Source: Tianweitania sediminis
GTDB taxonomy: Bacteria; Pseudomonadota; Alphaproteobacteria; Rhizobiales; Rhizobiaceae
NCBI RefSeq assembly: GCF_017813335.1
Contig: NZ_JAGIYY010000010.1
Coordinates: 113,872 to 177,871 of the forward strand
Direction of reading: 5' to 3'
DNA length: 64,000 bases
Shown here: one piece after another, positions 55,327 through 63,164 of the stretch
Numbering within the stretch: the first letter of the stretch is position 1
How the letters are laid out: each line of letters starts with the position of its first letter
Translations under genes and position numbers: made by a program
Notes under the pieces: model-generated
Seen by the model: the letters and a program-made list of their open reading frames with translations, nothing else
Told to the model about the DNA's origin: nothing
Database searches by the model: none

Positions 55327-56513
55327 ACAGCTACGATGCCATTGTGATCGGCGGCGGGCCCGCGGGATCCACGGCAGCTTTGACCTTGGTTCGGCGCGGC
55401 TGGTCAGTCGCTCTGGTCGAGAAAACAACCTTTCCGCGCCGGAAGGTTTGTGGGGAGTTCATGTCGGGCACGAGCACAGCCGTGCTCGACGCAATTGGCT
55501 TCGGTCACGTTTGGCGAAAAAGGGCCGGTCCGGAAATCAGGCGCCTCGCGCTGTTTTCAGGACAGAGGACTGTGGATGCGCCCATGCCTGCGGGACGCGG
55601 AGGCAGTTTCGGGCGCGCACTGGGGCGCGATGTTCTAGACGCGCTGCTTTTGGATAAGGCGCGGGAGGCCGGGGTGACTGTGTTGCAGCCGGCAAAGGCG
55701 CTGGCCCTTCATCATGGCACCATGGAAAAGACGGTGCGCATTTCCATTGACGGTGCCGAACAGTCGATCAACGCGCCGGCGGTGATCGCGGCGCATGGCT
55801 CCTGGGAGCCGGGTGCACTTCCGACGAACTTGGCAAAGGTCAACCGACCCGGCGATTTCCTTGGCTTCAAGGCACATTTTCGCTCGGCGGATCTCGATGC
55901 CGACCTGATGCCCCTGCTGTTCTTCCCGGGAGGCTATGGAGGCATCGTGTGGGCAGATGATGGGCGCCTTTCCTTGTCCTGTTGCGTCCGCAGGGATGCG
56001 CTGGCGCAAGCAAGGCGGGTTCATGATTGCTCATCGGCTTCCGAAGCCGTTCACCGGCACATCCTCGCCACCTGCCGGGGGGCGCGGCAGGTGATTGGCG
56101 CTGCGCGTCAGGACGGGCCTTGGCTCGCCGCAGGGCCGATCAGGCCGGGCGTGCGAAAAGCCTATGCAGACGACGTGTTTCGGGTCGGCAACCTGGCTGG
56201 TGAGTCTCATCCGATCATCGCAGAAGGAATATCCATGTCGATCCAGTCCGGCTGGCTCTTGGCGGAAGCGCTTTCCCGTGTCGACGCCTCGACGCAGGCG
56301 GGACGGGCTGCGGCTGGACAGGTCTACACGGCCGCTTGGCGCAGGCAGTTTGCGACGCGCATCCGCGTTGCTTCGGTTCTCGCGCGCATTGCAGTTCATC
56401 CACGAACCGCGGGCTTGGCTGGTGGGCTTGCAGGCCTAGCGCCCGCAGTGCTGACAGCGGGTGCCGCGCTCAGCGGCAAGACCAAGTCGATCGCCGCGCT
56501 GCAAAGCCACTAA
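55323..56513 (+). CDS. FAD-dependent oxidoreductase (geranylgeranyl-reductase/hydroxylase-like)
   Basis: A 396-residue flavoprotein: the nucleotide motif VIGGGPAGST at residues 8-17, FPRRKVCGEFMS typical of the geranylgeranyl reductase/tryptophan-halogenase group, and the late RVGNLAGESHPIIAEGISMS segment. In phenolic-lipid clusters such an enzyme hydroxylates the ring before oxidation to quinone; a double-bond reductase is the alternative. Four-base overlap with the methyltransferase gene. Confidence 0.9.
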   Translation: MNSYDAIVIGGGPAGSTAALTLVRRGWSVALVEKTTFPRRKVCGEFMSGTSTAVLDAIGFGHVWRKRAGPEIRRLALFSGQRTVDAPMPAGRGGSFGRALGRDVLDALLLDKAREAGVTVLQPAKALALHHGTMEKTVRISIDGAEQSINAPAVIAAHGSWEPGALPTNLAKVNRPGDFLGFKAHFRSADLDADLMPLLFFPGGYGGIVWADDGRLSLSCCVRRDALAQARRVHDCSSASEAVHRHILATCRGARQVIGAARQDGPWLAAGPIRPGVRKAYADDVFRVGNLAGESHPIIAEGISMSIQSGWLLAEALSRVDASTQAGRAAAGQVYTAAWRRQFATRIRVASVLARIAVHPRTAGLAGGLAGLAPAVLTAGAALSGKTKSIAALQSH

Positions 56514-56565
56514 AGCTCTTCATGCGAATAGGCAGACATTCGATGCCACGAGGAGCTTGACCGCT

Positions 56566-57000
56566 TTGGATCAGCTCCTCGCCTTGTTCGGCCTGTTCGG
56601 CGTGTCGTTTCTTGCGGCCACAATCCTCCCAGCGCAATCGGAAGCCGCTTTCGCCGGATTGCAGTGGGCCGGCTATCCCATGCTTCTTCTGCTCCTGGTG
56701 GCAAGCCTCGGCAACACGCTGGGCGCCGTGGTGAACTGGGCGCTCGGCCGGAGTGTGCACCGCTTCCAGCATCGCCGCTGGTTTCCCGCGTCGCCCGCCG
56801 CACTCGAGCGAGCGACCCGGTGGTACAACCGCTGGGGGCGCTGGAGCCTGCTCCTGTCCTGGGCGCCGATCGGCGGCGATGCGCTCACTGTGGTTGCGGG
56901 CGTCTTGCGCGAACCGCTTTGGAGCTTCCTGCTGCTGGTCGCAGCCGCGAAGACCGGCCGCTACCTCGTTGTCGCGGCTGCGGTCGGGAGCCTGCAATGA
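56566..57000 (+). CDS. YqaA-like small membrane protein (DedA-related)
   Basis: A 144-residue membrane protein with four hydrophobic helices and the family pieces LPAQSEAAF, SLGNTLGAVVNWALGR, WAPIGGDALTVVAG. TTG 56566 gives the usual YqaA length (about 142) and an AGGAG 10 bp upstream; no ATG is available. It lies close behind the PKS cassette and may be part of it, for example in membrane lipid traffic. It is convergent with the curli-region genes. Confidence 0.85.
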   Translation: MDQLLALFGLFGVSFLAATILPAQSEAAFAGLQWAGYPMLLLLLVASLGNTLGAVVNWALGRSVHRFQHRRWFPASPAALERATRWYNRWGRWSLLLSWAPIGGDALTVVAGVLREPLWSFLLLVAAAKTGRYLVVAAAVGSLQ

Positions 57001-57006
57001 GATCGG

Positions 57007-57732
57007 TCAACAGCCAGGCGCGTAGGTGAGAACCGGCCAGCGATTGCTGCGCACGGCCTGCTGCCGGATCCACGCCGTGTAGGTGGAAACCTTGGCCCGG
57101 CACCAGTTGCCATCGGAAGCTGTGGTGCATTCCTCGATGACCACACAGGTGTTTGCCGGAATAGTCGCCACGATCGGTGCATCCGGCCGCGCTTCGCTGC
57201 GTGCGTTGAGGCGCACCAGCACCGACGCCTTGGCCGCTTGTTCCGCGCCGGCCGGGGTCGGGCGCTCACGATCCGCCGGCAAGGAACAGGAAGCCGTGTA
57301 GCCGTAGTAAAGGCAATCGGCTGCAAGCGCTGGACCGTTTGCTGCTGTTTGAGCGTTCGCCGGTAGTCGCTCGAACACGACGTTGCCGCCGCCCGTGACA
57401 TCGCCGCTCATGCGTGTCTGGTTTCCCCCGAGCCGCGCAAGGATGGCGTTGTCCGCGCCGATGAGGCCGAGCTGGTTGTCGACGATGCCCCAGCCCTGCA
57501 ACGTGCTGAAGGTACCGCCACAATGATCGGCCGTGAGCGCATATCGGTCTGCGGTCTTTGAGGGCTCGAGGCTGATGCGGCAGGCGCCACCATCGCTATA
57601 GGCAGGGTCCAGCGTCTGCCAATCGCCTGCAAAGGCTGCCACGAAGTCGGCTTCCGTTTGTGCCGCTGCCGGGTGCCCGAACATCAGCGTTGCGCCTGCT
57701 AAAGAAGCTGCGAGAACCCAGGACCTGCTCAC
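57007..57732 (-). CDS. Secreted AprI/Inh-like protease inhibitor with SH3-like domain
   Basis: A 241-residue exported protein, signal peptide about 24 residues (ending AAAQ). The first half has the AprI/Inh pattern for metalloprotease inhibitors: WQTLDP, CRISLEPSKTADRYAL and CGGTFSTLQGWGIVDNQL. The second half, from about residue 165, is a bacterial SH3-like fold (VLVRLNARSEARPDAPIV, C..VEEC, W-C-R-AKV). Downstream of csgH in the curli operon (24-bp gap). Its protease target is unknown. Confidence 0.72.
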   Translation of the reverse strand: MSRSWVLAASLAGATLMFGHPAAAQTEADFVAAFAGDWQTLDPAYSDGGACRISLEPSKTADRYALTADHCGGTFSTLQGWGIVDNQLGLIGADNAILARLGGNQTRMSGDVTGGGNVVFERLPANAQTAANGPALAADCLYYGYTASCSLPADRERPTPAGAEQAAKASVLVRLNARSEARPDAPIVATIPANTCVVIEECTTASDGNWCRAKVSTYTAWIRQQAVRSNRWPVLTYAPGC

Positions 57733-57756
57733 GAAAACCCCTCGTGATCTTTGCTG

Positions 57757-58122
57757 CTACTTGCCGACAGACAGCATGGTGCGGGAAACTTCCTCGCCGC
57801 CTGCGGTCAGAACCAGATCCACGACCAACGTGTCGCCTGGAACCATGGACAGGCCGACGCTCGCCACATCTGCCGTCTTGCCCGCCTGCAGCTCGAACGC
57901 GCCACCCTGCGTTGTCGATGTTTCACCGGATCGTCCGCTTTTGCGGATCGCCATCTTTGCTTCGTAGCGGCCGTCGGCCAGCGCCACCGCCCGCCCGACC
58001 AACCGCACGCCGCCTTCTGTCGCGCTTGCCTCGACCGTTGCCACGGCAGCAGCCGATTGCGCGTAAGCAGGAGACGCCGAGACCATGGCAAGCACCACCG
58101 GAAGAAAGCGAAGGCCGCGCAT
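57757..58122 (-). CDS. csgH: Curli-like amyloid chaperone CsgH
   Basis: A 121-residue exported protein (signal about 21 residues ending PAYAQ) with a beta-sandwich-like pattern and the CsgH core RYEAKMAIRKSGRSG and GGAFELQAG. CsgH binds curlins in the periplasm of alphaproteobacteria and prevents premature fibre formation. ATG 58122 lies 1 bp after the upstream curlin stop. Confidence 0.82.
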   Translation of the reverse strand: MRGLRFLPVVLAMVSASPAYAQSAAAVATVEASATEGGVRLVGRAVALADGRYEAKMAIRKSGRSGETSTTQGGAFELQAGKTADVASVGLSMVPGDTLVVDLVLTAGGEEVSRTMLSVGK

Positions 58123-58123
58123 C

Positions 58124-58915
58124 CTAGAAGCCGGCGTTTTGTGTTTGGATAATCTGCACGGCGGCTGCATTGGAGGTGACGCTTGCACCGGTCGACGTTA
58201 CAGCGTTGCTGCCGTTGATCATGTAGGACACGTTGGAGCCCGCTCCGACGACCATGGGCGCGTCCGGCGTCCCGCTCGTGAGATTGCTGCCAACCTGACT
58301 GATGAGAGCAGTTGCACCGGCACCAACTTTGAGGCCGGCCGTGTTTTCATCACCGCGCTGGAGGATTGTGCCCGTACCTCCGTCGGCCACTTCGAGACTT
58401 GCGGTGTTTGCAAGCCCGTCCTGACCGAGGTTCGCCGTGGCTGCGCCTGTGGTGACGATGGTTGCCAGGTTGGGTCGCGTCGTGTTGCGGCCATTCTGAG
58501 AAAGCCGAACCGTTCCACCCTGACGGTGCATCGAAATGTCCGCGACGTTGTTTGAGCCGGACTGCACAGCGACACCAGTGGGCGTGAAACCGAGCACGTC
58601 CACCGTGGTGCTGATGGTCTCGGTCACCTCGGTGAGAACTTCCGCGATGCTTTCAGGCTCCGTGTCCGTCGCCGGGATCAGCGTCGTTTCACGGACGGTT
58701 CTTGTCCGCTGCTCGGTGAAGGTCTGGGGGGCGGCATCGGTGATGGTCAGTCCCTCGACCTTGGTGCCCGTCGCGCCGGACTGATCAACTGTCAGCGTGT
58801 TCTGATCGCCATTTTGCTCGATCGTGAGCTTGTTGCCCTGCGCGACAGCGTCGGGCACCGTCGCGAGAGGTAGAAGGAAAGCTGCCGACATCGACAGGGA
58901 GGTCAGGCGGATCAT
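58124..58915 (-). CDS. Atypical curlin-repeat secreted protein
   Basis: A 263-residue exported protein with a signal peptide of about 25 residues. Curlin-type repeats are visible (LTIEQNGDQNTLTVDQSG, VRLSQNGRN, ATANLGQDGLAN). They are interrupted at about residues 50-115 by a Thr/Glu-rich segment (TEQRTRTVRETTLIP, VTETISTTVD) not expected in a curlin. Probably a second amyloid subunit or a nucleator. Confidence 0.8.
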   Translation of the reverse strand: MIRLTSLSMSAAFLLPLATVPDAVAQGNKLTIEQNGDQNTLTVDQSGATGTKVEGLTITDAAPQTFTEQRTRTVRETTLIPATDTEPESIAEVLTEVTETISTTVDVLGFTPTGVAVQSGSNNVADISMHRQGGTVRLSQNGRNTTRPNLATIVTTGAATANLGQDGLANTASLEVADGGTGTILQRGDENTAGLKVGAGATALISQVGSNLTSGTPDAPMVVGAGSNVSYMINGSNAVTSTGASVTSNAAAVQIIQTQNAGF

Positions 58916-58949
58916 TCTCTCGTCCTTTCATCCACCGGCGCGATCCACG

Positions 58950-59425
58950 TCATCGCTGGGTGATCGCTACGGAATTTCCGGAGCCGCTTTGCTGGAACGC
59001 AGCGATGTTGCTTGAGCCCACTTGTGTCACGACGGCTTGGTTGCTTGTTCCTGCAATGCGTCCCGAGGCCTGGTTGTTCCAGCCAAGTTGTTTCAACTCA
59101 TAGTTGTTGTAAGAGCCTGACACAGTCAAGTGGATTGTGTTGCCTTCGCCTTGTTGCACCAGGCTGCCACTGACCAGTGGTTGTGGGCGAAAGGCAGAGG
59201 TTCCGCCGCGTCCTTGTCTGCACTTCCGATCACCACCGTCACACCATTGGTCGACTGCATCGGTTCGGCAGGGTGCTCGATTATGAGCTGGGTACTTACC
59301 TCTTCTTGCCGCGCGTGGACCAGCGGATCAGATCGTACGATCGCCAGCGGGTTGATGGCTTCGTGGCTCCAGGCCGAACCGGCTGCACAAGACACGGAAA
59401 GCAGGAGGAAAGGCAGGCGGGACAT
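58950..59425 (-). pseudogene. Small curlin-repeat gene (CsgB-like) split by a frameshift
   Basis: The first frame (59425 to about 59190) gives a signal peptide (SRLPFLLLSVSCAAGSAWS) and a linker (VIGSADKDAAEP), but then loses the curlin pattern and stops at 59126. Another frame, continuing to 58950, supplies canonical repeats (LVQQGEGNTIHL, VVTQVGSSNIAAFQQSG, ending AITQR) but has no signal peptide or plausible start. A single -1 shift near 59175-59210 joins them into a complete ~155-residue curlin. This may be a real mutation, a sequencing error, or rarely a programmed frameshift. Confidence 0.65.
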
Positions 59426-59433
59426 GAAAAGCT

Positions 59434-59458
59434 CCTGTCGGCAACGAGTGCCGACAGG
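59434..59458 (-). promoter_or_regulatory. Perfect hairpin overlapping the RBS of the small curlin gene
   Basis: CCTGTCGGCA (59434-59443) and TGCCGACAGG (59449-59458) form a perfect 10-bp stem with a 5-nt loop. On the minus strand the 3' arm runs into AGGAG, the Shine-Dalgarno of the gene starting at 59425. The hairpin may attenuate readthrough from the major curlin gene or mask the RBS. Confidence 0.7.
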
Positions 59459-59507
59459 ATGGGCTTAGAGCCGTTGCGGAAGGGGTTTAGAGACCCTTCA
59501 CCTTCCC

Positions 59508-61205
59508 TTACTGGGTCACCACAACAGTATTCAGGTTACCATTCTGTACCACATTGGCGAACTCGCCGCCGCTCTGGATCGCAACGAACTGGTTGCCATC
59601 TCCATTGATTTCCGCGTTGATCTTGTTGTCGTCGCCATACTGAAGCGTAGAGAACAAGTTGTTGTTCGCGGCTCCTGACGTGCCGACATCAATATTCACA
59701 TTGTTGCCCTCGCCGTACTGAGCAATCACGCCTGGAGTCAGAACGTTGCGGTTCGTAAGGCCGTTGATCTGGAATGCTCCAGTAAATTGGCCAATGGTAC
59801 CGAAGTCGTTAGCGGCTGCCAGAGCTTCACCAGTGAAGGCGGAAGGCGTGAAGCCATTGATCTGGTTGTTGCCGCTGCCGTTGATATCAACCGTTGCGGT
59901 GTTGCCGGTGCCACCGAATCCGCCCTGGGCAGTCAAGACGAAGTTGTTGTTGCCTTGTACACCAATCTTCGAGGAGTGGCTGTCACCGACCTGAAGAATG
60001 CCAACATTGTTGCTGCTGCCTGCAACAGTCGCGGAGGCATCATTTTCGGTGCCGATTTGGGCTGCTGCAACGATGTTGTGCTGCGAAGTGCTGCCGCCCT
60101 GGATGGTAAGCTTTGCTCTGTTTGAGCTGCCAAGTTGGACGCTGACTGCGTCGTTGTTGTCACCGGTCACGTTAACATTGGAACGGTTGTTCTGACCTGC
60201 CTGCGCAATGGCAGTCGAGTTACCTGATCCGTTCTGAGAAAACACTGCGTCGTTGTTGATCGACTGACCGGAGCCGTACGGAGATCCGAAACCTGGAATT
60301 TGAACGGATGCTTGACGAACTGCGATTTCGTTGTCGCTGCCGTTCTGTTCACCTGTCGCAGAATTATCGCTCCCGTCTTGGCGGAACGCGAAAAGATTTC
60401 CATCGCCGGCCGCAACATAGTTGATCCGGTTGTCAGTACTGCCAGAATCACCATTCTGCGAAGCCACGCCTTGATCCATTCCGGAAAGGCCAGCCAAAAT
60501 GCCCGCTGCACCTAAGCGGAAACCCTGCTGCCCATTGTCGTTACCGTTTTGAGTGATCGAGATCCTGCCGCCACTACCGCTTTGCGTCGTCTTTGCGGAA
60601 TTGCCGGCGCCAACTTGCTTAAGCAGCGTTACTTCGTTGCCTTCGCCAGTCTGATCGGTCTCAGCATGGTTTGCACTACCGAACTGGTCGATGTTCCTCA
60701 CAACGTTGGAAATGCCGCTTTGATAAACGTCAGCTTTGTTGGCAGCGCCGTCACCGTCCTTCTCCTGACGGATGACAGAAACGACGCCGCTCTTTCCTGC
60801 CTGGTTGATGGTCAGCACGTTGGTGTGCGTACCTACCAGACCGATTGCGGAAGGAGCAGACTGATCGATCTGCTTGACCGAATTCTGGGTGCCGGATTGG
60901 GTAACGGTGAGCTTGTTCAAAAGGCCCTTCTGTTCGACGCCGGTAGGAACAGTACCCACGGTGTTTTGGCTGCCGCTCTGGGTGATCCGCATCTCGTTCT
61001 GATCGCCGTTCTGCAGCAGGTTGTCAGCGGCGTCACCAGCCTTATTGTTTGTGCCGCCGGTCTGGTCGACTACGGCAACGTTCAAAGTGCCAACGCCACC
61101 GAATTCGCCTTGGTAGATGTACGTGCTGTTGCTCTGAGCCCAGGCCGCGCCACCAATCATCGTCAGTGCGGTTGCGGCGAGAAGAACTGTCTTGAACTTA
61201 GTCAT
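59508..61205 (-). CDS. Giant curlin-repeat amyloid subunit (CsgA-like)
   Basis: A 565-residue exported protein with a 24-residue signal (ending AAWAQ). Its whole mature length consists of curlin-like repeats of the pattern x-Q-x-G-x-x-N-x, for example LTVTQSGTQNSV, ISITQNGNDNG, AVSVQLGSSNRA, and a final NVVQNGNLNTVVVTQ. E. coli CsgA has five repeats in 151 residues; here there are clearly more than fifteen, with glycine- and serine-rich spacers. Very low Cys content fits secretion through CsgG. It lies downstream of csgG on the same strand. Confidence 0.88.
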   Translation of the reverse strand: MTKFKTVLLAATALTMIGGAAWAQSNSTYIYQGEFGGVGTLNVAVVDQTGGTNNKAGDAADNLLQNGDQNEMRITQSGSQNTVGTVPTGVEQKGLLNKLTVTQSGTQNSVKQIDQSAPSAIGLVGTHTNVLTINQAGKSGVVSVIRQEKDGDGAANKADVYQSGISNVVRNIDQFGSANHAETDQTGEGNEVTLLKQVGAGNSAKTTQSGSGGRISITQNGNDNGQQGFRLGAAGILAGLSGMDQGVASQNGDSGSTDNRINYVAAGDGNLFAFRQDGSDNSATGEQNGSDNEIAVRQASVQIPGFGSPYGSGQSINNDAVFSQNGSGNSTAIAQAGQNNRSNVNVTGDNNDAVSVQLGSSNRAKLTIQGGSTSQHNIVAAAQIGTENDASATVAGSSNNVGILQVGDSHSSKIGVQGNNNFVLTAQGGFGGTGNTATVDINGSGNNQINGFTPSAFTGEALAAANDFGTIGQFTGAFQINGLTNRNVLTPGVIAQYGEGNNVNIDVGTSGAANNNLFSTLQYGDDNKINAEINGDGNQFVAIQSGGEFANVVQNGNLNTVVVTQ

Positions 61206-61889
61206 GCTCGTGTCCCTGTTTCCTTGAGCGGCCGGCTTTGCCCGACCTGGTTGACTTGCGTGTTCTCCCCCGCGCGACCCGCATGCCGCCGGAAACAGAT
61301 CTTGTGCGCAGGCAAAGCTCAGCCCTCGACACGCGACGTCAATCGCGGCCGCACCATGCGATGCCGTTGTTCCAAGACCGTATGAGCGTCCAATGTGCCG
61401 CAGAACGCAACGAGCCGTGCTCGCGCCCCATGTTCCGCAACAAGTGACGTCCAGTCAGAAGCTGTTTGGGAAAACCCCTTCGCCCCAGAAGGCGTAGCTT
61501 GCTACCCCTTCTTAACCTTTCGTTTACCTATATCATGACGCGAGGTCAAGCAATGAATTACAACCTCTAGAAGAAACGAAACGGTAAGGTTAAGCGGGAG
61601 CGCCGCAAATCTTCCACGGCTAAGTAGACGCCGGGGCAAAGTGAGGTGCGGAGGGTCTTATCACTTGAGGTAAGGGTCGGATGCAAACCGCTCATCAAGA
61701 TAAACATAGGATAATGAAATAGATGAGGTCAGCGCTTCAAAACCGCGCGTGTACAAGGCGCACAGAAGCGCAAAAGCAACAGAAATCAACTGCCTTCAAC
61801 GGCAATCAATAATCATCTCATTTCAGGTAAAGAAGGCGCAAGGATTCGGGTGCCTTGAGACGCCAAAGCCGTATCTTGCTGTTCGAACG
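61206..61889. other. 684-bp intergenic region upstream of the giant curlin gene
   Basis: An A/T-richer stretch than its surroundings with no convincing gene. It holds a perfect GTAGC-TT-GCTAC palindrome (61494-61505) and two related inverted elements, CTTAACCTTTCGTTT (61511-61525) and AAACGAAACGGTAAGGTTAAG (about 61575-61595). A poor minus-strand promoter candidate is TTGACC (61544-61549) 17 bp from TAAACG (61521-61526). TTAA-N7-TTTAC near 61512 resembles a CtrA site. The leader of the curlin mRNA would be around 300 nt. Confidence 0.5.
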
Positions 61890-63110
61890 TCAGCCTTGGC
61901 CCTCAGTCAAAACAGCAACTTTGCTTGATCCTGCAGGCTGAGGGATGCCGCCCAACGACGGCTCGTCGGGCGTCGGGGCAGGCGGCAACTGGCGGGGCGC
62001 TTCCGGCGCTGGCTGCCGCTCAACGGGCACCGCGCCAACGCCCGGCACCTGGCGAACGCCGGACTGCCCTGCCGGCTGCGCGGCATTGCGTACGGCTGGT
62101 CGTGCTCCCGACGGTACCGTTGCGGGTGAGAGCCGGCGCTGCGTGACCTGTACGGGCGCAGGGCGTTTGGGCACAAGCTGCTCCGTTTCGGCCGGGGCGA
62201 GGGTCATCGGGCGCGGCGGGGTTTGCGCGGCGACTGTCAGGTCAGCGCCGTATTTGTGCTCGCGGTAGCTCTTGATGTAGCTCACGCCGGCAGCGGGATC
62301 GGCAAACCGCCACACTCCAAGCTCCGCACCTTCCACGATCAAGCCGAGCACCGCCCGCTCGATCGCCGATTGCACGGCAATCTGCTTGGGCTCGTTGTAG
62401 GTGACACCAGCCTCAGCCTCAAACAACTCGTCGAGCTTCACATAGCGGAAAGCCCCGCCCTGCAGCGCATAGGAGGCAACCGCCTTGCGCGTGGTCACGC
62501 TGGTCAGCACTTCGCCCGTCTTGGTCGACACGGCACGCAGCGTCACGGTCACAACGTCATGGATGTATTTGGCATCGCCACCGATGCCCAGGAAGCGCGC
62601 ACCCACGCCGCCGGTCGCAATGTTGGTGTCGTAGCCGATGATGCCGCCTTCGACGATGATGCCGGCATGGAGCAAGGGCGGCAGCGCGCGGGGATCGATC
62701 TGCGCTTCGTTGTTGTAGATCCTGCGCATTTCCGTCAGGATCTGGCGTTCGCGCAAGAGGTTGTCGAGTTCCTTGCGTTCGAGCACCGTGAACCAGCGGC
62801 GTTCGCCCGCGTCCTGCAGGGCCTTGATCAGAATCGCCGCACCGCCTTGTGTGACGGCACGCGACAGTGACTGAACGTTTTCGCGCTCCTTGAACTGCCC
62901 GGTAAGATCCTCGATGTCGTAAACGGCGACCACGGTCTTGGCGGCCGGCAGCGGCAGTTGTCGCAACTCGTTGTTGGGCTCGGTGACCGGGGCAATCACC
63001 GGTGCGGAGTCGATAGGGGACTCTGTTGTGACGCATCCCGACAACGCCGCAGCGCATGCGCCGAGAAGCAGGCTGCGCCGAAGCGTTGAGCGTCCGAAAC
63101 CAAATGTCAT
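61890..63110 (-). CDS. csgG: Curli secretion channel lipoprotein CsgG
   Basis: A 406-residue outer-membrane lipoprotein, lipobox LSGC with Cys26. The CsgG domain spans residues 55-290 (VVAVYDIEDLTGQFK, ILIKALQDAG, WFTVLERKELDNLL, IIVEGGIIGYDTNI). After it comes a ~110-residue Pro/Gln/Ala-rich tail not present in E. coli CsgG (277 residues). The nonameric pore exports curlin subunits. The tail may contact the cell wall or accessory proteins. Confidence 0.95.
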   Translation of the reverse strand: MTFGFGRSTLRRSLLLGACAAALSGCVTTESPIDSAPVIAPVTEPNNELRQLPLPAAKTVVAVYDIEDLTGQFKERENVQSLSRAVTQGGAAILIKALQDAGERRWFTVLERKELDNLLRERQILTEMRRIYNNEAQIDPRALPPLLHAGIIVEGGIIGYDTNIATGGVGARFLGIGGDAKYIHDVVTVTLRAVSTKTGEVLTSVTTRKAVASYALQGGAFRYVKLDELFEAEAGVTYNEPKQIAVQSAIERAVLGLIVEGAELGVWRFADPAAGVSYIKSYREHKYGADLTVAAQTPPRPMTLAPAETEQLVPKRPAPVQVTQRRLSPATVPSGARPAVRNAAQPAGQSGVRQVPGVGAVPVERQPAPEAPRQLPPAPTPDEPSLGGIPQPAGSSKVAVLTEGQG

Positions 63111-63125
63111 TCTGGATCCCCTCGC

Positions 63126-63143
63126 GCCGGTCCCCCGACCGGC
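63126..63143 (-). promoter_or_regulatory. Hairpin between csgF and csgG
   Basis: GCCGGTC (63126-63132) and GACCGGC (63137-63143) form a perfect 7-bp stem, 4-nt loop, followed on the minus strand by GCGAGGGG, the csgG RBS. It may stabilise or tune csgFG mRNA; there is no T-run. Confidence 0.5.
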
Positions 63144-63164
63144 ACCCCTGCATCACGGAGTGTT

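Noticed and set aside
59508..61205. DNA-level tandem repeat or CRISPR-like array
   Set aside because: The periodicity is that of curlin repeats within one coding frame; there are no identical direct repeats with unique spacers.
60549..61385. 278-codon plus-strand frame opposite the giant curlin
   Set aside because: Its apparent order comes from the repeated codons of the curlin gene read backwards; no start context and no domain.
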